A stretch of 64,000 nucleotides of DNA. It comes from Polyodon spathula (lineage: Eukaryota > Chordata > Actinopteri > Acipenseriformes > Polyodontidae). Under the pieces are notes generated by a model that worked only from the letters and a program-made list of their open reading frames with translations, searched no databases and was not told the origin of the DNA. Below, piece after piece: positions 32,694-43,560 of the stretch (the stretch's first letter is position 1; each line of letters starts with the position of its first letter). Where the stretch lies: the NCBI RefSeq assembly GCF_017654505.1, contig NC_054534.1, positions 12,379,071-12,443,070 on the forward strand. The letters run 5' to 3'. Made by a program: the position numbers and the translations under genes.

Positions 32694-33250
32694 TGTAACA
32701 GGGGAGACCTGCCCTGACCTCTCTGGTGTATTCATAGTGCTGCAGGAAGAGGGCAGCAGCTGTTCAATATCCACCTGTTAGTCAGGGCAATGACACTGAG
32801 AGGTGGAAGAAAGGGTGTGTGGGCTTTCCCTCTCTCTGAGTGGCTGAGAGGCGAGTCTTGGGTGGATTACTAGCCCTATAAAATAACATTCTGCTGTTCC
32901 CTCAAGTCTGCCCTTTTAGGACATGCTGAGTGTAAGGACGATTGGGGTAATACTGGCACCTTTTATTTGTAATTTGATTACTCTGTTTTATTTTTCTTTT
33001 TTCTTTCGCCTCTTGTTTTTGATTATTCTTTTGAGCACCTGTAAGTGCGCCCGCACTTGGACTGTGTACCGCCTTCGGTATTACTTTGGTTCTGGTTACC
33101 ATCATTAGTAGGCAGACCATGGTCAACAGCGCCCTCTGCAGGCTAAAAAGTGGAAGCACCCACACCCAATAAAACTGAGCACCTGTGCGGTGTTTCATGT
33201 TCACCCTTCTGTCTCCCCTGTGTCAATGAATTACCCACCACCCTTACACA
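32694..33250 (+). repeat. Diverged solo LTR of the Gmr1-type family
   Basis: It aligns with the 710-bp Gmr1-type LTR: start TGTAACAGGGGAGACCTG, the middle CTCTGAGTGGCTGAGAGGCG and CCTATAAAATAACATTCTG, and the end ATTACCCACCACCCTTACACA. It is about 150 bases shorter, having lost an internal stretch, and carries many substitutions. This older relative shows the family was active long before the intact copy inserted. Confidence 0.88.
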
Positions 33251-33598
33251 GAGGGGAACACTTAAGAATTTGAATTTGAGTTGAAACCATTTCATTACAA
33301 TCCTTTGAAAGTCTATAAGAAAAATACATATTTTATTATATTGCCACTCATGGAATTGTCCATTTTTAGCTCAAACCTAAAAGTGCCTAAAGACACATTT
33401 ATTTAATTTTACCTGCCACATCCAGACCCATAGTAAATTAGTAACAATGTTATTGAAGAAACGCAGTGTTATTGAAGATTCTGCCCCAAGCATAAGGTAC
33501 ACTTTGAAATACACAATTACCACAATTACAAAGTGTATTTTTGTGTTTAACCTTTTCATGTAAAAAACATTTCCATAATGTTGTTTCCATTGGAAAGT

Positions 33599-36391
33599 CT
33601 AGGATATAAGAAAAAAAGTCACATATCCCATTATGGATTCTTTAGAATATAAGAACATAAAAAAGTTTACAAACGAGAGGAGGCCATTCGGCCCATCTTG
33701 CTTGTGTGGTTGATAGTAGCTTATTGATCCCAAAATCTCATCAAGCAGCTTCTTGAAGGATCCCAGGGTGTCAGCTTCAACAACATTACTGGGGAGTTGA
33801 TTCCAGACCCTCACAATTCTCTGTGTAAAAAAGTGTCTCCTATTTTCTGTTCTGAATGCCCCTTTTTCTAAACTCCATTTGTGACCCCTGGCCCTTGTTT
33901 CTTTTTTCAGGCTGAAAAAGTCCCTTGGGTCGACACTGTCAATACCTTTTAGAATTTTGAATTCTTGAATTAGGTCGCCACGTAGTCTTCTTTGTTCAAG
34001 ACTGAACAGATTCAATTCTTTTAGCCTGTCTGCATATGACATGCCTTTTAAGCCCGGAATAATTCTGGTCGCTCTTCTTTGCACTCTTTCTAGAGCAGCA
34101 ATATCTTTTTTATAGCGAGGTGACCAGAACTGCACACAATATTCAAGATGAGGTCTTACTAGTGCATTGTACAGTTTTAACATTACTTCCCTTGATTTAA
34201 ATTCAACACTTTTCACAATGTATCCGAGCATCTTGTTAGCCTTTTTTATAGCTTCCCCACATTGTCTAGATGAAGACATTTCTGAGTCAACAAAAACTCC
34301 TAGGTCTTTTTCATAGATTCCTTCTCCAATTTCAATATCTCCCATATGATATTTATAATGTACATTTTTATTTCCTGCGTGCAGTACCTTACACTTTTCT
34401 CTATTAAATGTCATTTGCCATGTGTCTGCCCAGTTCTGAATCTTGTCTAGATCATTTTGAATGACCTTTGCTGCTGCAACAGTGTTTGCCACTCCTCCTA
34501 CTTTTGTGTCGTCTGCAAATTTAACAAGTTTGCTTACTATACCAGAATCTAAATCATTAATGTAGATTAGGAATAGCAGAGGACCTAATACTGATCCCTG
34601 TGGTACACCGCTGGTTACCACACTCCATTCTGAGGTTTTTCCTCTAATCAGTACTTTCTGTTTTCTACATGTTAACCACTCCCTAATCCATGTACATGTG
34701 TTTCCTTGAATCCCAACTGCGTTCAGTTTGAGAATTAATCTTTTGTGCGGGACTTTGTCAAAAGCTTTCTGGAAATCTAAATAAACCATGTCATATGCTT
34801 TGCAATTATCCATTATCGATGTTGCATCCTCAAAAAAATCAAGCAAGTTAGTTAGACACGATCTCCCTTTCCTAAAACCATGTTGACTGTCTCCCAGGAC
34901 CCTGTTACCATATAGGTAATTTTCCATTTTGGATCTTATTATAGTTTCCATAAGTTTGCATATAATAGAAGTCAGGCTTACTGGTCTGTAGTTACCTGGT
35001 TCAGTTTTGTTTCCCTTTTTGTGGATCGGTATTACGTTTGCAATTTTCCAGTCTGTCGGTACCACCCCTGTGTCAAGAGACTGCTGCATGATCTTGGTTA
35101 GCGGTTTGTAAATTACTTCTTTCATTTCTTTGAGTACTACTGGGAGGATCTCATCCGGCCCAGGGGATTTGTTTATTTTAAGAGCTCCTAGTCCCTTTAA
35201 CACTTCTGCCTCAGTTATGCTAAAGTTATTTAAAACTGGATAGGAACTGGATGACATGTGGGGCATGTTGTCAGTATCTTCCTTTGTAAAAACTTGTGAA
35301 AAGTAATCATTTAACATATTTGCTATTTTTTTTTCTTCATCTACGATTTTGCCATTTGTATCTCTTAAACATTTAATCTCCTCTTTGAATGTTCTCTTGC
35401 TGTTGTAATATTGGAAAAACATTTTGGAATTGGTTTTAGCTCCCTTAGCAATGTTCATTTCTATTTCTCTCTTGGCCTTTCTAACTTCCTTTTTGACTTG
35501 CGTTTGCAGTTCTGTGTACTCTTTCTGCGTACTTTCTTTTTGGTCCTTTTTTAATGCTCTGTAAAGTGCCTTTTTTCGCTGAATATTTTTTTTAATTGAT
35601 CTATTAAACCATTTTGGCAATTTAGTTTTACATTTAGATTTGTCTACTTTAGGGATGTAATTGTTTTGCGCCTCTAGTACTACATTTTTGAAGAACAACC
35701 ATCCTTCTTCTGTGGGTGTTTTCTCTATTTTACTCCAATCTACTTCTGTTAGTCTCTGTTTCATACCTTCATAGTTTGCTTTTCTAAAATTGTAAACCTT
35801 AGCTTTAGTCTTTACTTTTGGGGTTTTAAAAAACACTTCAAATGAGACCATGTTGTGGTCTGAGTTTGCCAGTGGTTCTCTGACCTCTGTTTTAGTTATT
35901 CTATCTTCGTTATTTGAAAAGACTAAATCAAGGCATGCCTCCCCTCTAGTGGGTGCCTTCACAAATTGTGTTAGGAAGCAGTCATTTGTCATTTCCACCA
36001 TTTCTATTTCATCCTTCGCGCTACCCACCGGGTTTTCCCATTTTATTTGGGGGAAGTTGAAATCCCCCATTAGTATGGCTTCTCCTTTGCTACACGCATT
36101 TCTAATGTCATTGTATAACAGATTATTGTGCTCACCGTCTGAATCTGGCGGTCTATAGCATGCTCCTATTATTATGCCTTTTGAATTTTTGTCTGTTATT
36201 CTGACCCATATTGATTCGGTTTTATTTTCTTTGTCCAGGTTTAACACCTGGGCTTCAAGACTGTTTCTTATGTATAGCGCTACCCCTCCTCCTCTTCTGT
36301 CCTGCCTGTCTTTCCTATACAGTGTATACCCACAAATATTATATTCGTCCCCATCACTCTCAGATAACCACGTTTCTGTAACACCTATCAC
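33599..36391 (-). CDS. CR1-type LINE ORF2: endonuclease and reverse transcriptase
   Basis: An open frame of 930 codons. The N-terminal half is an apurinic-type endonuclease with TETW at residues 5-8, MGDFN (GDFN at 109-112) and SDH at 177-179. The reverse transcriptase follows with KSPGPD, YRPVSL, FRKGRS, DFQKAFD, GVPQGSVLGP (595-604) and FADD (625-628), then a C-terminal region with LVRPHLEYCVQFW and RVQRRATR. Frame usage above the listed start stays open to 36,556, so the real protein begins upstream. The last 30-40 codons run into the LINE 3' tail. All catalytic motifs I can see are intact, which suggests a young copy, although it is 5' truncated as an element. Confidence 0.93.
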   Translation of the reverse strand: MIGVTETWLSESDGDEYNICGYTLYRKDRQDRRGGGVALYIRNSLEAQVLNLDKENKTESIWVRITDKNSKGIIIGACYRPPDSDGEHNNLLYNDIRNACSKGEAILMGDFNFPQIKWENPVGSAKDEIEMVEMTNDCFLTQFVKAPTRGEACLDLVFSNNEDRITKTEVREPLANSDHNMVSFEVFFKTPKVKTKAKVYNFRKANYEGMKQRLTEVDWSKIEKTPTEEGWLFFKNVVLEAQNNYIPKVDKSKCKTKLPKWFNRSIKKNIQRKKALYRALKKDQKESTQKEYTELQTQVKKEVRKAKREIEMNIAKGAKTNSKMFFQYYNSKRTFKEEIKCLRDTNGKIVDEEKKIANMLNDYFSQVFTKEDTDNMPHMSSSSYPVLNNFSITEAEVLKGLGALKINKSPGPDEILPVVLKEMKEVIYKPLTKIMQQSLDTGVVPTDWKIANVIPIHKKGNKTEPGNYRPVSLTSIICKLMETIIRSKMENYLYGNRVLGDSQHGFRKGRSCLTNLLDFFEDATSIMDNCKAYDMVYLDFQKAFDKVPHKRLILKLNAVGIQGNTCTWIREWLTCRKQKVLIRGKTSEWSVVTSGVPQGSVLGPLLFLIYINDLDSGIVSKLVKFADDTKVGGVANTVAAAKVIQNDLDKIQNWADTWQMTFNREKCKVLHAGNKNVHYKYHMGDIEIGEGIYEKDLGVFVDSEMSSSRQCGEAIKKANKMLGYIVKSVEFKSREVMLKLYNALVRPHLEYCVQFWSPRYKKDIAALERVQRRATRIIPGLKGMSYADRLKELNLFSLEQRRLRGDLIQEFKILKGIDSVDPRDFFSLKKETRARGHKWSLEKGAFRTENRRHFFTQRIVRVWNQLPSNVVEADTLGSFKKLLDEILGSISYYQPHKQDGPNGLLSFVNFFMFLYSKESIMGYVTFFLIS

Positions 36392-36985
36392 ATCATAGTT
36401 ACCTGTTAGTGCAGTAGCTTCAAGTTCTAGAATTTTGTTTCTGATACTTCTATCATTTAGATAAATACATTTAATGGTTGTCTTACCTGAGTTGTTGTTC
36501 TTGTTTTGATGCAGTCTCCCTTCTGTTTTTTTGTTGATTTCTCCCCCCCTTCCTTTCTAGTTTAAATGCTTCCGAACCTGCTCGAGGATCTTTTCTCCGA
36601 GTAGACTAGTTCCCTTGTTATTTAAATGCAGTCCATCCCGTCTATACAGATAGTCCTCGTTGTAGAATGTGGTCCAATGATCAAGATAGGTGAAGCCTTC
36701 CCGTGTGCACCACGTCTTCAGCCATTCGTTTTGATTAATTATTTCCAGCTGTCCATATGGTCCTTTGCAAGGTGCGGGTAGTATACCAGAAAATACCACA
36801 GTTTTGGTTTTCTCTTTTAATTTCCTTCCTAGCTCTCTGAATTTGTTTTGCAGGGATTTTGGTCTGTCTCTTCCAATGTTGTTTGTACCGATGTGGACGA
36901 CTACTACCGGGTCATTTCCTGTGCGTTTTAGGAGCCTGTCCACGTTCTCAGTGATGTGCTTGACCGAGGCTCCCGTAACACAGAA
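33643..36985 (-). mobile_element. 5'-truncated CR1-type LINE
   Basis: The element consists of an esterase-type ORF1 fragment, an endonuclease-RT ORF2 and a 3' tail (seen on the plus strand as AGGAGGCCATTCGGCCCATC). An esterase ORF1 and this endonuclease-RT order are typical of CR1-clade LINEs. Similarity stops near 36,985 inside ORF1, the usual outcome of incomplete reverse transcription. I see no clear target duplication. Confidence 0.9.
36557..36943 (-). CDS. CR1 LINE ORF1 fragment with SGNH esterase domain
   Basis: Read on the minus strand, the frame has VVVHIGTNNI (the Gly/Asn block of SGNH hydrolases, residues 14-23) and DGLHLN with the Asp-His pair at residues 103 and 106. Upstream codons (GASVKHITENV) belong to the same domain, but the block with the catalytic Ser is lost by truncation. 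It ends at TAG just before ORF2, and that TAG lies in the same reading frame as ORF2. The protein is known to accompany CR1-type LINE replication; its substrate is unclear. Confidence 0.88.
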   Translation of the reverse strand: MDRLLKRTGNDPVVVVHIGTNNIGRDRPKSLQNKFRELGRKLKEKTKTVVFSGILPAPCKGPYGQLEIINQNEWLKTWCTREGFTYLDHWTTFYNEDYLYRRDGLHLNNKGTSLLGEKILEQVRKHLN

Positions 36986-38240
36986 TTTTCAGGTAATCAG
37001 TCTGTTTACAACAGCTTCAGCTTATTTAAATACGACATTGCTCCCCCTTTATAACGCTGTAGTCAGGAGCAATAGTTAAGAGACAGTGCTGTTAGTGTTC
37101 TGCCTTATAACGAGAATACTGTGTAATGTATAAGTGTAATGGCATTATGGGGCAAATGGGAACCATGACCATACCACCTTATACTGTTCCGCAGTATAGA
37201 GGGCCACCTTATTATAACGGGGGAGCAGTGTACCTTACTACTAATACTATTGAAACCCAACATTTGAATTCCATCAGTGACTGAAAATTATTATACTTAC
37301 ATTGCATTATACCAGTATATATTCAAAGAGTGTTTTAATTGGTCTCCTAGGGAATTCTGTATGTGTCCTTCTTTTGCATTAGGAATGTAACACTAAACCA
37401 CAGCAATATTTGTCAAAGTAAAGCAATGAATTAACCACAATAAACCTTCCAATGACAAAGCTGGACAATTGTCACAACTGGACAAATGTTTTTTCATGTG
37501 ATTATTTTCTATGCATGAGATGACACACAAATACTAATTTGGGTTGGTTTGGAAACTAGCTGGATTTACATGAAGTGGCAATGCATCATGGAACAAATTG
37601 AATGCTTTCACACCTTGCACACCACAGAGGGCATTCAGAAATAATCACATATCATTTAAATGCGGTGAGGTTTTGGGAAAGACAAAAAATATTATCAAAA
37701 CAGAATGGGATATGGAAGAAATTATGGTTCTTATTATTGTCTGTAAATTCCAAAGAATGCTATAAAATAAAAGTGTTCAATGGAATATCCCCCAGGCTTA
37801 ACAGAAAAGGGATCAGCTTTTCATTGCCAAAGCTCAACCTGTGATACAATCTGTAGTGGAAATGAAAAATAAATGAAACAAACAATTAATTATTTATGAT
37901 TCAATGGCCAATATCTAAAGTGCCATTTAAATCTGAAATATAATTATTATATTTTTTTCTATTGCACCCATGCATTCTAACATTTGTCTAGTCATGGTAA
38001 AATAATTAAGACAATGAAGGAACAAAACTAAAGATGAAAGGGAGGGAAAATAAATGATTCGGTTCACAATTTACTTACATGTAAAACAGGGCATTCGATT
38101 CCACAAGAAAGTGAATTTCAATATACCGTACACCCTTGCTATGACACCTTTCATTATAACGAACCTGGCTGCTGGACCCCAAATAAAATTAAAAAAAAAG
38201 ATCATATAAACACAGTCAACATCCTGTTCCCTTTCAATTC
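36986..38240. other. Intronic stretch with possible pogo-like remnants
   Basis: There is no gene. Short runs such as CTTATAACGAGAATACTGTG and GTACACCCTTGCTATGACAC resemble DNA-transposon ends seen elsewhere in vertebrates, but I cannot pair them. Confidence 0.35.
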
Positions 38241-38979
38241 GAAAATAACCATCAAGGATGGGATATCGCCCCCAGGCAGAAGGATTTAGCTGACCTTATG
38301 TCAAAGCTGCCGATAGATTGGTGCATGCACTGACGTCTATGCCCACCCCCTTGTTGGCTTAGAATATCCAGCACACACAGCATCACATTCTCCTTTGCTT
38401 TCTGCCAGGTAGGTATAAGCACGTAAGTATTTTTCTCTCTGAGAATCACTTACACCCTTATATTACACTGTTGTACTCGTTTTAGCTTTAAGCTTGGGAA
38501 GCTGGCTACTGCCCCTTCCCTGAGTTGATTCAGTGTTAGCTTGCTGAGCGATTAAACCTATATTATTTTCATTTTTCAACGCTTGCTCTTCTAGCATTTC
38601 TATCTGAAGTGTTGGCCTTCGGCCGGCCGTCTTTTTTACATATTAATATTTTATTGATATTGTATATATTTTGGTTGTTGTCGTGCTTTTTTGATCTGTT
38701 TGAAAAAAAAAAAAAAAAGAATAGATCTTAGCAGGGGTATGCTGTGCGTCCTGCTGACTAGGCCACACATTGCAGCTTCAGTCTTGAGTTTCAAGCAACC
38801 CAAGGTTGGAGCTCGCTTGTCAGCCAGCATGGTAATTTCACCCACAGCTTATTCTAACTCGCCGCGTAGTCGCTATTACAATTATACAGATGGGTCTGTA
38901 GCACCTTAGGTCTTTGGCCTGTGTTTTCAGAGCACTGTAGGTAAGTATAGTACCAGCACCCTTCAGACCTGCCTTCTAC

Positions 38980-39470
38980 TTCCGTACCTGCACCATTGGG
39001 AGTGTTTACATTCCTGAGCACATCACCAGCACCCAGTGATCTGCTTGACTGGTCAGCTGATGCTCAGACGTCCTCATGCAAAGTGTTACTACGCTCTTGG
39101 TGAACAGCGCTTCGGCGCTCTACACTCTGCGTACTAGTGCTCTGCACTTCGACGCTTGGTGTTTCAGGCCTTGGTGCTTGTGCTCCGGTGCCCAAGTACT
39201 CGGTGCACGCAAGTACTCGCCGCACATCGACACTCAGTTCACACGCTTGCCGCTTCAGCGCACGACGCGTGGGCATGCCCCTTGGTGCTTGGTGCACACG
39301 CTTGACGTTTGGTGCATGCTCCTCAACGCACGCGCCTTAGTTCAGCGTGGTGCTTTACGTTCAGTGCACGTGCTCGGTGCTTTGACGGTTGGTCCCCGGT
39401 CCACGCGTTTCAACACTCGGTACAGGTATATTGGTGCTGCAACGTACCTGATGCTTGCACTCATCGCATA
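38980..39470 (+). repeat. GC-rich low-order repeat upstream of the DIRS gag frame
   Basis: Words such as GGTGC, ACGC and CTTGG recur irregularly (for example TTGGTGCACACGCTTGACG, then TTTGGTGCATGC). It is open in several frames on both strands because of its composition. I take it as untranslated leader or repeat, not protein. Confidence 0.5.
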
Positions 39471-39713
39471 ATGTCTGGCTTCCATAGATGCCTGAATTGC
39501 AACTCTAAGTTGCCAGCGTCGGACCCACATGAGGACTGTATGGCTTGCCTGGGGCCAGAGCATGTTATGTCTGCCTTGGCAGACAAAACATACTGCCACT
39601 TGTGCACTAAATTTCAACTGCGCACTCTCCGCCACAGGGCAAAGGTGGCAGTTGGGGGTCATTCTCCCTCAACGCAGACTTTTCACTCTGAGTCCGCTCC
39701 GCCTTCGGGTTAG
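39471..39713 (+). pseudogene. DIRS gag-like Cys-rich protein, truncated
   Basis: The frame begins MSGFHRCLNCNSKLPASDPH, then MACLGPEHV and CHLCTKFQLRTLRHR. The pattern CxxC...PxSDxHxxCxxCLGxxHa...CxxC...LRxR is the one I know from vertebrate DIRS1 ORF1 proteins. A stop after about 81 codons cuts it short. Confidence 0.75.
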
Positions 39714-40248
39714 GCAACGTCTCTTCTGCTTGGGAACGTTTCCCCAGCCCATCTTCGCAACCACAGGGCTACTCTCCCTCTAGCAGGGAACACCCACGCT
39801 ATCATTCACCCCGTAGGGAAGCGGATCGCCCTAGAGTTCACTCCAGGTCACCTCATCGAAGGGATCAATCTCAATCTCCTCATAGGGACAGGCGCCATAG
39901 GGACAGGTCGGGCGTGTCGGAGCTCACGTCCAAGATGTCTAAATTCATGGACGTCATGATGGGCCAGCAGTTTCTGCTCGTGTCCTTGGTGTAGGGATAA
40001 ACCAGTTGCGTCACATGTCACCCACCGGCGTTTCCTCCACAGACCACATCCAGCGACTGGGTATGACGGTGAACTCAGACAAGAGTCGTCTCGTGCCGAC
40101 GAGATGGGTCTGCATCTGGACTCATTGTCCATGGAAGCAACCTTATCGTCGCAAAGAGTTGCCTCAATAGAGCAGTGTCTCTCCATTTTCAGGTTGAGAA
40201 GAACAGTGAGCATGACTTTATGCCAGTGCATGCTAGGATTGATGGCAG

Positions 40249-40890
40249 GTGGGGGGGGGGGCTGTGGCATCCGAGCCACGAGCTGATACAGCTATGGGTT
40301 TGGCCCCTGAATGGGAACGCCTGTCCGCCTTCGGACAGTCGACAGCGGTTATTTCGACCATTCAGAGTGTGAGAGCGTCCTCTACTAGGTCCCAGTATAT
40401 GTACAAGTGGCAATTGTTTCAAGATCGGTGCTTGGCGTGGGGCTATGACCCAATATCGTGCCCGATGGCAGTAATACTACAGTTCCTTCAGAAACTTTTA
40501 GATGAAGGGAAATCTAAGTCTAATGTTCTAAGACCTTGGGGCAGGCATTATCAAAGCAATGTCTTTTCCATTGGATAGTGAATGCTATTAAGTTAGCATA
40601 TGAATCTGCAGACCTTCTGCCTACAGAGCAGTTGAAGACGCATTCCACTAGCCAGTTGGGCTACACCGCATACATTTATGAGGTTCTACAGATTGAATGT
40701 GCTGGGTTCCTCTGCTCCATCATTCGGAGCATCTGTGTTAGACTGTCTCATGCCACACAATACGAACACGTAGAGAGACTAGTATTTTTGGTGGTGACAA
40801 TTCTACCTTCGGACAGGTGTCATTTCGAGCATAGACGTTGCGGTGCTGCTAGCCGCACATGCGTAGATGGACGCCTATGCAGTTGCGTTT
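40249..40890 (+). pseudogene. DIRS tyrosine recombinase fragment
   Basis: The frame reads IQSVRASSTRSQYMYKWQLF, then WGYDPISCPMAVILQFLQKL and DEGKSKSNVLR, matching the N-terminal SAM-like DNA-binding part of DIRS tyrosine recombinases (IxxARAxSTRxxYxxKWxxFxxWC...DPxxCP...FLQ...G). The catalytic R..HxxR..Y region is not recognisable in the frameshifted continuation to about 40,890. Confidence 0.75.
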
Positions 40891-41018
40891 GATGTAAGAC
40901 TGTTCTGCTGCTGCGCTTTAGGACCATGCAAGGACGTTGGTTGTCAGTGGAGTTTGTGTCCATTATAAAATTCAAAAGGGCAAGTGATCACAAAAGACAT
41001 AAGAAAGATATGCAGCAC

Positions 41019-41557
41019 TGTGACAGGGTCTTCTTCGGGTCACACGTGTGGGTAGCCGCTGTTCAAGCATACAGAGAGACTGAAGTGGTGTTGAAACACC
41101 GGCACAAGAGCAGGATTTATTAACAAAACCATAAAACAAAAGTAAAATAAAGGCGGTCATGTGACGTTACCAGCGATGGTAACGCACAGAGGACAAATAC
41201 AGCAAACTGTACAAAAAGTGCAAAATAAAACACAATACCCCAAACTATAACTCAAAAGGTGCCGTGAAAACGGCAGGCCTTGCAGCAGCCCCGATCAATC
41301 TCCCACGGATGTTTTTAAACTGACGGACACTCGGTCGAGACCCGCCCACGTGCTGATTGAGGACCAGCACAGCCAATCACTTGCTGCCCTTCCCTCAACC
41401 AAGCATAGCAGGCAGCAAGTCTCAATCGAGCGCCCGTCTGTAAACAATAATACAATCAAACTAATCAAGTCCCAAAACGACACAAAATAAGCCCATTCCC
41501 ACATATAAACTACACCAACACTAATTTACCACTGTGCAGGGCAATCGCACTGCCACA
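41019..41557 (-). repeat. Solo LTR with perfect target duplication
   Basis: The plus strand shows TGTGACAGGG at one end and CACTGCCACA at the other, between identical AGCAC repeats (41,014-41,018 and 41,558-41,562). Minus orientation is inferred from a TATA-like GTTTATATGTGG and an AATAAA order that fit that strand. At 539 bases it belongs to a family different from the other LTRs here. Confidence 0.82.
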
Positions 41558-41562
41558 AGCAC

Positions 41563-42949
41563 ATTTGCATTTAACTGTTGGAATAGCACACACTGCTATA
41601 ATCATTTATCTCTTAATTAACTTTTTGAACAACACGCAGCTTAATTAATTTTGCAGTACACGGTTAGCTCCGGAGCCCAGCTCCATGTATCTGTACAGGA
41701 GTATAGCACTCCCACTCTTCCCACTGGGGGCATTCTGATACTGAACCAACTACATGTCTGCATTTGTACTTGTACTGTACTCCAAGAAACTTGTATACAG
41801 TTCAGCCTATCATGGTGTCCATCTCATTCATTGCAGGTACACAGCAAGACACCGCACCCATCTGAATGAAATAGGGGTGGGCAATAATAGAAAACTGTAC
41901 CTCGATATCATGCATGGACTGCAGCATTAAGGAAGGCTCCCTCTCCAGTCTGTCCTACAACGACTGTGGGTTGGTAAGGGGTGGTAAGGGGGTTGAGCTG
42001 CAGGGTAGACGTGGGGTTCACAGTGTCAGTATCGTTGGTTGCGGGGGGACAGGGGTTCTGAGTGGCAGTTGTCACGGTGTCTGGATCCGTCGTCTACAAG
42101 TCCCTCCCTCAATGTTCTCCAGAGTGTTTTGATCACCGGCGTTGCCTTCAGCCAAGACAGTGCCTACTGTCTGCTCCCGACTCTGGATCTGCTTTTTCCT
42201 GTAGAACTCGTCAGGTGTCTTCCATGTTCTTCATTTAGATCCCACTTTACTTCTGGTAGCTAAGTGTAGCATTCAACTGGTTCGTAGTAGGACAAAATGA
42301 AACACCGAAGACAGCATGCAGTCAAAAGTAGTTGCAACTGATGTTTTTATTCATGCTTTCAAATGATCTCTTTCAGCACTCTCCCTCAGTAAATGGCCTT
42401 TAGCTCTTCCTTATACTGCTCACACACACCACAATTAGCTGGCAGCGCAGTGCCCATTTTTCTAACCATAGCTCCACCCAAGTCTCACACATTGGTTCAT
42501 TCAAAACGCAACATGCCATTGGCTCTGGTGGTCGGTTCCTCCTCCCCATTCGATAACGCGACATTCCTCTCTCACATACACATATAAAAGTAAACAGCCG
42601 TGAGTAAAAGAGAGAGAGAGAGAGACAACACACACCCACTGACAACAGGCAGCAGTGGGATTATCAAGACGGAACCCACGTAAAAGAGAGAGAATAGCAT
42701 GCACTTGCCACACACTCTAACACAGATTCACACTTAACATTTATGCAGGGCATTTTATTGTACAATCCCATCCCTCCCCTCAATCTCTGATACAGTCCAA
42801 GTTGCCCGTTGTCAGGGCGTGGCTGCCCATCTGCTACAGTACTTTAATGTGTGGTGTTTGCCTACGAGACTAACAATTATTAGTATGTATAGGGTTTGTT
42901 GTACCTTAATATAAAATAAACTTGATTATACTGTGTTTGTATTTTTAGT
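41563..42949. other. Intronic stretch, possible LTR remnants
   Basis: No gene found. Between about 42,060 and 42,840 there are pieces that could belong to an LTR (TGTCACGGTGTCTGGATCCG, a TATAAAAG at 42,586, an AG-rich run), but I could not define ends. Confidence 0.35.
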
Positions 42950-43560
42950 AGTACAGTATCCACCACTTACACCGTACAAGGTTATTTCGGGCAGCCGTTT
43001 ATATATCAGACAAATAGTGTTTGCTGTTTGCCATTTCCATTGACTTTAGTAACAAAGGCATTGTTTATACCATGTTAAGCATTCCTTATATATAGGGCTG
43101 TCTGGATCTCATTATGTGCCATTCACATAGATTTAAATAACAAACGCACTGCTTATTGCTGTAGTAATCGCTCTTACTAACCCACAAATCAGCTGTTTTC
43201 ACCTCGTTACCTTGCCATTCACATAGATTTCAACTGTAGTAAACGTTTGACAGATCAACCAATCAGCTGTTTGCACCTCGTAACTGAGCAATTACCCCTG
43301 CACTGTACCTTGGCTATTTAATCCTTGTATGCAGTGTTGGGTTTACAGTTTGAAAAAAAAACAGCAGTGACTGCAGAAAGCAAGCCACCATGGCTGGAAA
43401 GAGAAAAGATTTTCAGTCCTGCTTTGCTTTAATATGGATGGCAATGAAAAATGTGACTAACAAATCGAAAAGACACTTAATTTCTGTCAAACATTTGATA
43501 ACTATAATTGACACTTCACACAAGAAAAAACACACACTTAACTAGACTATATATTTATGT
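42950..43560 (+). pseudogene. Possible pogo/Tigger-like transposon 5' piece
   Basis: A CAGTATCCACCACTTACACC end is followed, 430 bases on, by a good start context (CCACC before ATGG) and MAGKRKDF, the usual start of pogo/Tigger transposases. In the shifted frame NMDGNEKCD follows. The frame ends at a stop after about 52 codons, and no DDE domain follows. Confidence 0.4.

Larger units (their letters stand above)
38250..40980 (+). mobile_element. Internally deleted DIRS-type retrotransposon
   Basis: The plus strand carries a DIRS-type gag-like Cys-rich frame at 39,471-39,713 and a tyrosine recombinase piece at about 40,330-40,560, with reverse transcriptase and RNase H missing between them. 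DIRS elements use a tyrosine recombinase instead of an integrase and lack ordinary LTRs. The boundaries are estimates. An LTR has inserted at the right edge (41,019). Confidence 0.7.

Noticed and set aside
35850..36398. Plus-strand frames of 74-102 codons
   Set aside because: They are antisense shadows of the CR1-type LINE ORF2.
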